64,000 bases of DNA, taken from Tetracladium setigerum (lineage: Eukaryota; Ascomycota; Leotiomycetes; Helotiales). Below the pieces are notes generated by a model. That model made no database searches, was not told where the DNA came from, and saw only the letters and a list, made by a program, of their open reading frames with translations. Positions 55,559-64,000 of this stretch are shown here, piece by piece; position 1 is the stretch's first letter, and every line of letters begins with the position of its first letter. The position numbers were made by a program, and so were the translations under genes. The stretch spans positions 1,798,001 to 1,862,000 of the forward strand of contig PZJY01000009.1 in the NCBI GenBank assembly GCA_031472005.1. The letters run 5' to 3'.

Positions 55559-57207
55559 ATGTTGTCAACTACCACTGTCTTGTTGCCCTTCCTTGGCTCC
55601 GTCTTCCTCTTGAACTCTCCGGTGAACTCGACGCCTATCGGTCCAGTGGTTCCTGTTGTTGAAACGACCTCCGGACCAGTGAAGGGAGGTGTTAGTTCAA
55701 GATCTCCAGCTGTCTTTGAATATCTTGGGGTTCCATATGCACAGCCGCCTGTTGGCTCACTGAGATTTGCGAAACCGGTGGCTATTACAACTCCGCTTAG
55801 TTCAATTGACGGAACGATTCCAGCGAAATCTTGTCCACAAATTTCAGTGGGATTGGATGATACATATTTGAATCTTGTACCAGAGTTTACTATCGGATCT
55901 AACTTGACGACGTAAGTAATTGTCTATTTCTGTCCTTTTCTGTTGTGGAAAATTTCATGAAGTGTCCCTCCCATACAGGGATCCATGGTTGCAGTCCTCC
56001 AGTTCGAAATAAAAGCTAATTGCTACATTACAGAACAAGGAGAGATGTCATCTCAGAAGACTGCTTGACAGTCAGCATTTGGAGACCAGCAGCAGCAGTC
56101 GACAACCTCCCAGTCTTTGCTTGGATACATGGCGGCGGCTCCAATACTGGTGGTGCCAATCTCCCTTATCAACTTCCAGATCAATGGATCCAGCGAACTC
56201 AATCACATATTGTGGTAGCCATCAACTATCGCCTGAATATTTTTGGCCAACCAAACGCTCGTGGTCTTGAAATCACTGATCAAAACGTTGGATTGTACGA
56301 CCAGCGAGCTGCAGTTGAATGGATTTCAAAGAACATTGCTGCTTTTGGTGGAGATCCAACTAAAATCGCGTTATGGGGACAAAGTGCAGGAGCTTACGCA
56401 GTCGACTACTACAATTATGCATACCCAGAGGATCCACTCGTTTCTGCTCTCATCATGGATTCGGGAACCGCTCTCCTCTCGGGGACTTCCAACGACCCCA
56501 TTCAATCCAACTTCACATTTGTCGCCTCAAAAGTCGGCTGCGCTGACCAACTCCAGACCGCAGAGAGCGAGCTTGAATGTATGCGAACAATCCCCTACAA
56601 TGACATCTCCGATTTCCTCGTTGCCTATGCAAATGCATCAAGCATACCCCGTCTTGGCTTCGGTCCAATCTGGGACAACACCACCCGATTTTCAAACTAC
56701 ACCGAAAGAGCTCGTCTTGGACTCTTCACAAAACTCCCCGCTATTGTTGGCACAAACACCAATGAAGGCGAATCCCTCGCTCCCTTCAATATCAACGGCC
56801 CTAATATCACCATTGCCAACGCCACAACCAACAACGCCTTCCTTTGTCCAGCCGCTAGGACGACACTCAACCGCCATGCAGCCGGTCGCACAACCTTCCG
56901 TTACATCTACCAGGGAAACTTTTCAAATATTTCGCCGGAGCCGTGGATGGGTGCGTATCACAGTGGCGAGTTGCCGTTGATCTTTGGGACGCATGGGGAT
57001 TTCAGAGGCGAGTCGACGAGGGAGGAGGTGGAGTTAAGTGAGAGGATGCAGGATGCTTGGGTGGCGTTTGTGAAGGATCCTGAGGGCGGGTTGCCGGCGA
57101 TTGGATGGGATGCTTATGTGCCTGGTGGGGAGGCTCTTGTGTGGGGGGATGATGGACAGACGGGGAAGGTTTTGGTTAGTGAGTTGGATGAGGTTTGTGG
57201 TGTTTGA
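55559..57207 (+). CDS. Secreted type-B carboxylesterase/lipase
   Basis: An alpha/beta hydrolase that cleaves carboxylic esters. Exons 55559-55911 and 56034-57207 give 508 residues. I chose the ATG at 55559 because it opens a clean signal peptide (MLSTTTVLLPFLGSVFLLNS). Family marks: FEYLGVPYAQPPVGSLRF, EDCLTVSIWRP, the oxyanion loop IHGGG (about 149-153), the nucleophile Ser235 in the elbow WGQSAGAY, the acid Glu in VGTNTNEGES, and the catalytic His in WMGAYHSGELPLIFG. Several NFS/NTT/NIT glycosylation sites are present. The substrate is not readable. The C-terminus ends shortly after the last core strand, without an anchor. Confidence 0.94.
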
Positions 57208-57965
57208 AATGGGAGAAAGGAAAGCAGTGTTTCCACATTAATTGATGGGCAGGGGATTTGTTGCTAATTAATATGATACTTAACGAAATGCCAAAATATT
57301 CTTCACTATAATATACCGTTCCCAGTTGTACGAACCATAAGTATTTAATAAAAATGAAGTGAAAAGTTATTCTACTTTGAATACGGGTAGAAGTGCATGC
57401 TAAGCCGTAAACAATGTGAAAGTTAAGCGAATTTGTTAATTTACAGTGGACTCCTAGCTTGGACAAGTTTAATCGGACAGAATAAGTGTAGCGAAAGAAA
57501 TGAGAAATGCAAGACTTAAGATATTCATAACAGACCAAGAAATCTAATAGTAACCAAGGAGTCACGGATTATTCCACCAGTCTAAGACAGAGGCTTGGCC
57601 GGAAAAACAATGGCATGAGACGAAACGAGGGAAACAAAGCTTACTGGATGACAGGAAGCTAGGAGCGCAGATCTATTTTGGTTCGTTCTAGTACCACGGA
57701 AAGTTTATCGAGCAAGATTTCTCTAAAATATGCTTATTTAAAAGTTGGGTTAGTATCACATGCAATCTGTAAATAGCCGCTTTTAGTTCAGCCTCGTTTT
57801 GTCAGCCTTGTATTCATGCACCCCTCATTATTCGAACACCCCACCATTTCCAACGTCAACAACAAACACCAAACAACTTCACAACTTGGACCATAAACCC
57901 CTTTAACATTTATAATACCTCGCGCGAAATTATAACCTAATCCCAATACTTACCTTATCGTCAAC
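57208..57965. other. Intergenic between carboxylesterase and MEMO homologue
   Basis: AT-rich first half, then a C/A-rich leader (CACCAAACAACTTC) just before 57966. No gene is seen. Confidence 0.55.
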
Positions 57966-59019
57966 ATGACGACTCGTGTTGCCAGCCACGCCGGCTCGTG
58001 GTATAGCTCCCGAGCATCAACCCTGACATCCGAGCTCGACACCTGGCTCTCCCAAGTTCCCTCGTCGATAAACGGAGTTTCTCTCCCGGTATCAGGAGCT
58101 CGAGTAATCATTGCGCCGTAAGAACGAACTCCCTCCCCAATCCATCCGTACTTCTTTCTCACTAACAACACCCAGACACGCAGGATACTCGTACTCCGGC
58201 CCCGCAGCAGCCTGGGCCTACGCCTTCCTCGACCTCACCAACTGCAAACGAATCTTCCTCCTCGGTCCCTCCCACGCACTCTACCTCCCCGGTTGCGCCC
58301 TTACAAAACACACCAAATATGCCACTCCCCTCGGTGACCTAATCATCGACCGTCAAACAACCGATACCCTGCACCAAACCGGCAAATTCGACCTCATGAG
58401 CAAAGACGCCGACGAGAACGAGCACAGCATGGAAATGCACCTTCCCTATCTCTACAAAATGCTCTCCCTAAACTTCAAGTCCGCCGCGGATTTTCCAAAA
58501 GTCGTGCCGATTTTGGTTGGGAATACGAATCCGGAGAGAGAGGTTTTGTACGGTGGGATACTGGCACCGTATCTAAAGGACCCGGAGTCGGTGTTTGTGA
58601 TTTCCTCGGATTTTTGTCATTGGGGAAAGAGGTTTGATTATACGTATTATTTGCCTGCTGAGGGGGGAACTGTGCCCGTTGATGGCGGTGGAGGGTATTC
58701 GCTGAAGAGAGATAAGAAAGCTACGTCGCGCCCGATATATGAGAGTATTGGGAAGCTGGATCTACTATCTATGGATGCAGTAGAGACGGGGAAGCATGAG
58801 GTATTCCTGAAGAATTTGAGGGATACGGGAAATACGGTGTGTGGAAGACATCCGATTGGTGTTGTTATGGCTGCCATTGAAGTACTTGAGAAGGGTGAGG
58901 GAGGTCTAGGTCAAGAAGGAAAGGGGAGGTTTAAGTTTGTGAGGTATGAGAGGAGCAGTGAAGTTGAGGACATTTCAGAATCTTCGGTCAGCTACGCAAG
59001 TGCTTATGCTGTACTTTGA
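57966..59019 (+). CDS. MEMO1/Mho1 family protein
   Basis: Exons 57966-58117 and 58176-59019 give 331 residues. The N-terminus MTTRVASHAGSWYSS matches the family start (R.A.HAGSWY). Further marks: VIIAPHAGYSYSGPAAAWAY, KRIFLLGPSHALYLPGCALT, DADENEHSMEMHLPYL, KVVPILVG, VISSDFCHWGKRFDYTYY and GRHPIGVVMAAIE. The conserved His, Asp and Cys positions (SH, EHS, DFCHWG) correspond to the metal-binding, redox-active pocket described for human MEMO1, which relates to extradiol dioxygenases. The yeast homologue Mho1 affects filamentous growth. An insertion of about 15 residues (AEGGTVPVDGGGGYSLKRD) follows FDYTYY. Confidence 0.95.
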
Positions 59020-60196
59020 GTGGCTGGGATTAATAGACTGCAAATCAAGACTTGAATGAGTGGTCTATGAATGCTTTTAGACCCTGAGCTCCCTATCCTT
59101 CTCAGCAGCTCGTCATCTCAATACTTGATTTTCCTTCTCCCCACCGAGCTTCCACCTTTCAAGATCATTTCCTTTTGGTAAACACCAGCTCTAATCGTGC
59201 TGTGTTGGTGGTAAATGATCTTTATTCTCATACAGTAGCGGTTCACCTGCCTCGCCTAGCGCAAGTGCAAAACAAACGCCATTACAAAGTGAGTGGTAAG
59301 CAACCACCACTCTATCAAAGCCAGATTATTTCCTGTAAGATTGTAGGACCCGCAGAGAGGGGAAAGAAATATCTTTGCTCTTGATAAGTTCTGCACGGAA
59401 AAACAATCCCAGTCGTGGCCTTGTCTTTTTCGCTTAGAAGACAACAGTTGCTGGGCTTATAACTTTAATTTCCAAGAACTGGGTTCAAATCATGCCAGTT
59501 GATTAATACTGTACCACATTGTAATCTCGTCAATCTTATCTTTTGTTTCTTAAATGCAGAAGCTTCCCAAGTGTCTTGGACAGTAACCTGGAGGAGAAGC
59601 CAAGAATCATCTGCATTGGCCGCCTTCCTCATCAAGCCTCGCCTGCCAAGAATCGATCAACATGGCATCAAGTACCGAACATAGGTTTTCTAATCAACAC
59701 CTACCTACTCTACCTGAAGTGGCTGTTCTTCATCTAATAATATGTCCGCATGCATATACTCTGCCACCAGCTTGGCCTACCCTATTCCAGAAGCTGGCAA
59801 GACTTCTCTCGAACAAATAAGGAATTCCTGAAAAGCACATTCCAAAGCTGTACGACATCCCGCTGCATTATAGGGCTGCCAAGTGGTCGCCTCCGGCTTG
59901 GTATCAGATGATATATGCTTGGGGACAGCGATTGTTCGATGGAGTTTTGCCGGCGTCCGGCAATCATGCAGAAAGCTTGTAGGGGAAGGTGAAAGGGTAT
60001 TTGGTGATCAGTCAATGGGGAAGGCTGTAAGTATCTTGGCCTCGTCGGCAGTTAGAGTTGGGATGGCGTGCAAAAAGTGCACAAGAGAGTCGAGAGGATA
60101 GAGTATATATGGTAGAGCGATTTCCCTAAATCCCCCTTAAATTAGGCAGCTTAACTTCAATTCATTGCAAGTGTTGATTGTCAAGCCGAATTTATT
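59020..60196. other. Intergenic 1.2 kb
   Basis: 3' flank of the MEMO homologue and promoter of the M28 peptidase. A GGGTTCAAATC segment near 59484 resembles a Pol III B box, but no tRNA fold could be assembled around it. Confidence 0.5.
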
Positions 60197-61640
60197 ATGC
60201 ATTTCAACCTCTGGGCTGGGGCCATTGTGGCATCTTCCTCGCTTCTGGTATCAGCTCTTCCTTCGACTGATAGCTCGAAAGTCAATGCTGGTCTGCGCTT
60301 GATCAAGACTTCTGAAAGTGATCCTGGAATTTGGGTCACTGAGGATGAGAAGATTGAAAAGTACACTGCAAAGAACATTCACTTCATTGATATCACGGAC
60401 ATCACGGTACGCTTCGAATCACATTTAGCTCTATACCATGTTCTAATTTTCAATCGCCAGGATACTTTTGTTCTCAATGCTCTTTCCACAGAAAGCGAGG
60501 ACACGCTCGTTGCAAGACAAGCTGTCACGTATCCAACAACCTTGACACACGTCACAGAGGGCAACACGTTCATCAGTAGAATCAATATGACAGTTCCACA
60601 GACCGCACTTAGGACTTTTACCGAGTATGCATTCTCCTGCTAAACGTCTTCAATAAATACCGCTTACACTCACAGGTTCACCACTCGATACTATCGAAGT
60701 GCTACTGGAACTCAAGCCTCGACTTGGTTGTTCAATCAGCTCACAAGCATTGCATCTGTCAATTCAGCCATTACCGTCACTAGATTCACACACTCGTTCA
60801 ACATGCCTTCAATCATCGTCAAGATCCCTGGCACAAGCACTAATCTCGGTAAATGCACCCTTAACTTATCCTAAACTCATCTTTTGACTGATTAATCCAG
60901 TCGTCGTCGGAGCACACATCGATTCCGTAGGAAGCACATCTACCGGGCGCTCCCCTGGCGCGGATGACGACGGCAGCGGCACCGTAACTATCCTGGAAGC
61001 CTTCCGAGTCCTTGCAAGCGGAGGATTCAAGCCCAAGAATACGCTAGAATTTCACTTCTATTCTGGAGAAGAAGGCGGACTTCTCGGTTCTGCAGCCATC
61101 TTCTCCAACTACAGAACGGCTGGCAAGCGAGTCCTCGCCATGTTGAACCAGGATATGACCGGATATTCCCCCGGAGGAAGACCAGTTGTGTTTACTGATT
61201 ATACGAATGCCGCGCTGAATACTTATATGCGATTGATCATTAGACAGTATACTGGTATTACGTCGGGCACAAGCAGCTGTGGTTATGGCTGCTCGGATCA
61301 TGCTAGTGCTACGTCGAATGGTTTCCGTAAGTCGATCGTCAGCTTTTGATGTAAAGGTATGTTGCTGATTATATGTAACAGCTGCGTCATTTGTGCATGA
61401 GGACACAATGTCTGGCTCGTCCCCGTATATTCACACCGCCAACGATGTAGGTTATATGCAAACGGTACTTCTGGTGTTGATTTCGTGCTGACATGTTGGT
61501 AAACAGGCTTACAGCACAATCATGTGGGATGCTGTTCAGCGCCACATCAAGGTATGGGTTTCCAGAACAAAAGTTTTGTATCGCCGCTAACTTTCGCTTA
61601 GCTGACCCTTGGGTTCTTGGTCGAGGCTTCATACCTTTGA
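60197..61640 (+). CDS. Secreted M28 leucine aminopeptidase
   Basis: A zinc exopeptidase removing N-terminal residues from peptides outside the cell. Seven exons (60197-60406, 60461-60624, 60676-60848, 60901-61326, 61382-61446, 61507-61551, 61602-61640) give 373 residues. A signal peptide (MHFNLWAGAIVASSSLLVSALP) and a propeptide of about 65 residues precede the catalytic domain. Metal and catalytic motifs in order: VVVGAHIDSVG, SPGADDDGSGT, FYSGEEGGLLGS, MLNQDMTGY, and HTANDAYS near the C-terminus. The Cys pair in SSCGYGCSDHAS is the conserved disulfide beside the active site. The protein resembles the LAP1 group of fungal aminopeptidases. Dense introns (six) are usual for this family in ascomycetes. 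Confidence 0.95.
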
Positions 61641-62132
61641 GCAGTCAATCACATTGCAAACATCAGATTGGCCTGCCCAGAGCTTATGGCTAAGGGTTAG
61701 GCTTCTGGCAAAGGCTGTTGACCATGAATTTGACGACACAAGGAGATACATCATATAGCCAAGTTCCACGTAGAATGAATATTATTTTATACAGATTGAA
61801 AATTCTTGGGCACAGGATTTATATATCGACTTGGCGATTGCAGGCTGTTGTCTTGATAGCTTGAACACACCTCAGTGCCAAACGACTGCGGAATCTGATC
61901 CATCAACTCTGATCACTTCTGATCACTTCTCGATTCTAGCGTACTTTCATACTCACCGAAAGTTGGAAGCTGAAAAGTGAAAGCCGAAAGGATGCATGGG
62001 CAGTCTTGAAGATGCCGCCATGAATAAACTGTACTGTACAAATATCAGCAGGCTCCCACCGACCCCGCCCCACACACCAACGATACAATCAAGAATCTGG
62101 ATTCCTTCTATACAACTCGAACTATCGCTCAA
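61641..62132. other. Intergenic between M28 peptidase and membrane protein gene
   Basis: Contains a tandem CTGATCACTT repeat at 61909-61930. Otherwise featureless. Confidence 0.55.
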
Positions 62133-63192
62133 ATGCCTATCGCAGAGACCATCGCATTAATTTCTTGCATCTGCAGTATTTTCGGTGCTACCAAAACAGC
62201 CATCGAGATCCCAGATACCTACCGCAAATGCAGACGTGCCAAGAACGGCTACGCAGTGACGCCTTATGTACCAGCAGGTAGTTCTTTGCAACAGAGCAAT
62301 TATGATATTCAGAATGAGCGGGAGCGTAAGTATTACTTCTTTTGCCCAATGTGCTTGCACTTCGGAGAGAGAAAACTCACCCCTACTTTTCTGCCGAATC
62401 TTCAGAAGGTTTGCTGACATACAGTACTCAGACGCCGCCGTCATGGAACGCAACTTCAAGACCTTAGAACAGGTTGTGCAGCTCCAAGAACGACATATGC
62501 GCAACCAAGTCACAGTCCTCCAGGAACATCGACTATTGGTAGACTCGCAACAGAATCTCATTGAGGCTTACAGCGAACTTCTACCACAATTGTGGGCCAT
62601 CATCGAAAAGGCGCTCTGGATCATAGCAAATCTGTCTGTTGCATTGATCTCAGTCTCGTTCCTGTGGACCTCTAGACCGTTTTATACAGGATCTTACACC
62701 TTTAAAGAGGAGGAGCTCTCAGTTCCGTTCTGTGCTGTTCAGGATGGTGCGGCGAGTCACGGACTTACTCAATTGAATAGGACATCCGGACTGCTTAGCT
62801 GGATGGTGCCTGAGATTCGTCTCCTTGCACCTCTCATCGCAGTTGGGAATACATTCAAAAATAAGGTTGCTCTCATTCACAATACCGTAAGCGACATAGC
62901 GGCGATTATTTCTGGTATCATTGCACTTGTGTGGCCTTTTCTAGGTCCCCCGCTACTTGGACTGTATACGTATCGTCTAATTGTGCAGATACTGTTTCCA
63001 CGTGTACTCGGTTTTCTCGCTGGGAATCTAATCAGATATATTGTGGTGGTACTGCTACCTGCCGTGGGATGTGGGTCGTTGTATCGCCAGTGGGTGTTTG
63101 GATATCTTGCGCATGATGCGTGGCTCAGCGTGATTTTCGATACTTCGGTTCTGATGGGATTCGTTGTTCTCATGCTATCAACGAATTTATGA
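62133..63192 (+). CDS. Unrecognised membrane protein with coiled-coil segment
   Basis: Exons 62133-62325 and 62432-63192 (intron 62326-62431, GTAAGT donor, CAG acceptor) give 317 residues. I do not recognise the family. Visible: a short hydrophobic N-terminus (ETIALISCICSIFGATKTAIEI); a charged, helical stretch of about 65 residues with heptad-like spacing (VMERNFKTLEQVVQLQERHM...); a hydrophobic helix (LWIIANLSVALISVSFLW); and, in the last 120 residues, three or four further hydrophobic segments (IAAIISGIIALVWPFLG, IRYIVVVLLPAVG, FDTSVLMGFVVLMLS). The arrangement recalls small membrane proteins found near heterokaryon-incompatibility or NACHT genes in fungi, but no such gene is in view. Function unknown. 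Confidence 0.6.
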
Positions 63193-64000
63193 CTCCCGAA
63201 GGATGAGATGGCGCCATGTATCATAGGCAGTTTAGAGAAAGAGTTCTAAAATGTGTGAACGTTGTAAAAGAGATTACGAGGTGAAGAACATGGGGTCTGT
63301 TGAAGTCGAAGAGACTGAAAGGAGGACTAGACCTGTCCCCAATGGCCCCAGTATTGGAACACAAACACAAAACGAAAGTCCTAAGCAAAAACGATCTCGT
63401 ATGACACATCACAGAAAGTTTCACAAGCACGAAATCCCGCAAGGTAGCACAATGGGTGAATCAACACAATTCATCATAGTACTACCAAACGACACTAGAT
63501 CAATCAAAACAATATTCATTCATAACTTGGCATGGCTACTACCATGTCAATATAATTTTACCATGGAGCACAGGAAACGAGATAATGAACAGTTGTCTTG
63601 CTTATTTCGCAGGTACCTATGCGTCTACCCATCGTCATCCCCGGCCCTTGTAAAAGGCAAAGCATAGCTACGTACACACGAGAAAGATACTTCACTCACG
63701 ATGGGGAAAAGTGCTGATTTAATTGTTTTGTTGTGCATTACTCATTGTACTGTACAAAGCCTCAGCATGGCAGCGAAGATTCCGAAGACTATATACCAAG
63801 CTCCGATACCTAATCAAACAGCAGACCCCGCTAATTCACGCCCCCGATACGCCCCTTAAGCCCCAAAACCTGATAGTTCTGCCATTGGATTCCAGATACC
63901 AGATTAGATAACGCCCCATTGTGTACGAAGAGAGACAAATTAAGGATTAGAGCCGTTCACTAAGGTAGGCGCAATTCTTCTCTTCTTTTTCTGCCCACCC
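63193..64000. other. Window end, no firm gene
   Basis: An ATG-started plus-strand frame (63251-63667, 138 codons) is basic and Ser/Thr-rich, without a recognised domain; overlapping minus frames exist. On the minus strand a splice acceptor at about 63810 followed by a membrane-like peptide (IGAWYIVFGIFAAML) and a stop at 63742 could be the last exon of a small gene starting beyond the window. Neither is called. Confidence 0.35.

Noticed and set aside
59417..59510. Possible tRNA around GGGTTCAAATC
   Set aside because: A B-box-like sequence is present, but acceptor, D and anticodon stems could not be paired.
63742..63809. Possible last exon of a small membrane protein on the minus strand
   Set aside because: A good acceptor and hydrophobic peptide exist, but the preceding candidate exon (ATG near 63920) does not join in frame with any donor I could find.

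Overview
This is a eukaryotic window from a filamentous ascomycete (Pezizomycotina). The signs are short GT-AG introns of mostly 45-120 bp in nearly every gene, Zn2Cys6 regulators, fungal CAZymes, a PLAC8 and a DUF202 protein, and S. cerevisiae-type orthologues (Sin3, Cdc1, Pfa4, Nat4, Zrc1). Leotiomycetes is my best guess at class, but that is inference. No bacterial operons, CRISPR arrays, rRNA, convincing tRNA or intact transposons were found. Gene models were built by hand from conserved protein frames and splice signals, and most have coding lengths divisible by three.

Layout. 1-1006: a Zn2Cys6 regulator cut by the window edge. 1735-3861: fumarate reductase with a C-terminal cytochrome b5. 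5086-11860: a MAL-like maltose island made of an intracellular GH13 alpha-glucosidase, a divergent alpha-glucoside permease and a Zn2Cys6 regulator; the shared promoter holds five CGGN8(C/A)GG motifs. 12820-13668: a FAS1 protein. 15297-20678: the Sin3 corepressor. 21836-23848: a Cdc1/Ted1-type phosphoesterase. 24475-27451: a GH3 beta-glucosidase with PA14. 29696-30851: a DUF202 membrane protein. 32442-34204: a His-rich zinc CDF transporter. 34744-36114: the Pfa4 palmitoyltransferase. 36915-39014: a 14-TM MFS exporter. 40587-42462: a secreted GH43. 44985-49644: a 1417-residue secreted PAN/DUF7029-like/DUF7223-like protein. 50534-51166: mitochondrial bL36. 51477-51997 and 52247-53108: a divergent LYR-protein/Nat4 pair. 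53437-54142: PLAC8. 55559-57207: type-B carboxylesterase. 57966-59019: MEMO1 homologue. 60197-61640: secreted M28 aminopeptidase. 62133-63192: an unrecognised membrane protein.

How the genes work together. The clearest unit is the maltose island: permease imports, intracellular alpha-glucosidase cleaves, and the neighbouring regulator (or an AmyR-type factor) probably acts on the motif cluster. Other carbohydrate-active genes (GH3, GH43) and secreted hydrolases are scattered among housekeeping genes, so the window is mostly ordinary euchromatin. One AT-rich, RIP-like patch lies at about 39.59-39.94 kb.

Quality warning. At least ten coding disruptions, in FRD, the MAL-type regulator, SIN3 (2), CDC1, PFA4 (3) and GH43 (2), are each explained by exactly one missing base, usually in a short G/C run. 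The uniform direction and the conserved nature of the genes point to sequencing or assembly deletions rather than real pseudogenes. Coordinates near these sites should be treated with care.
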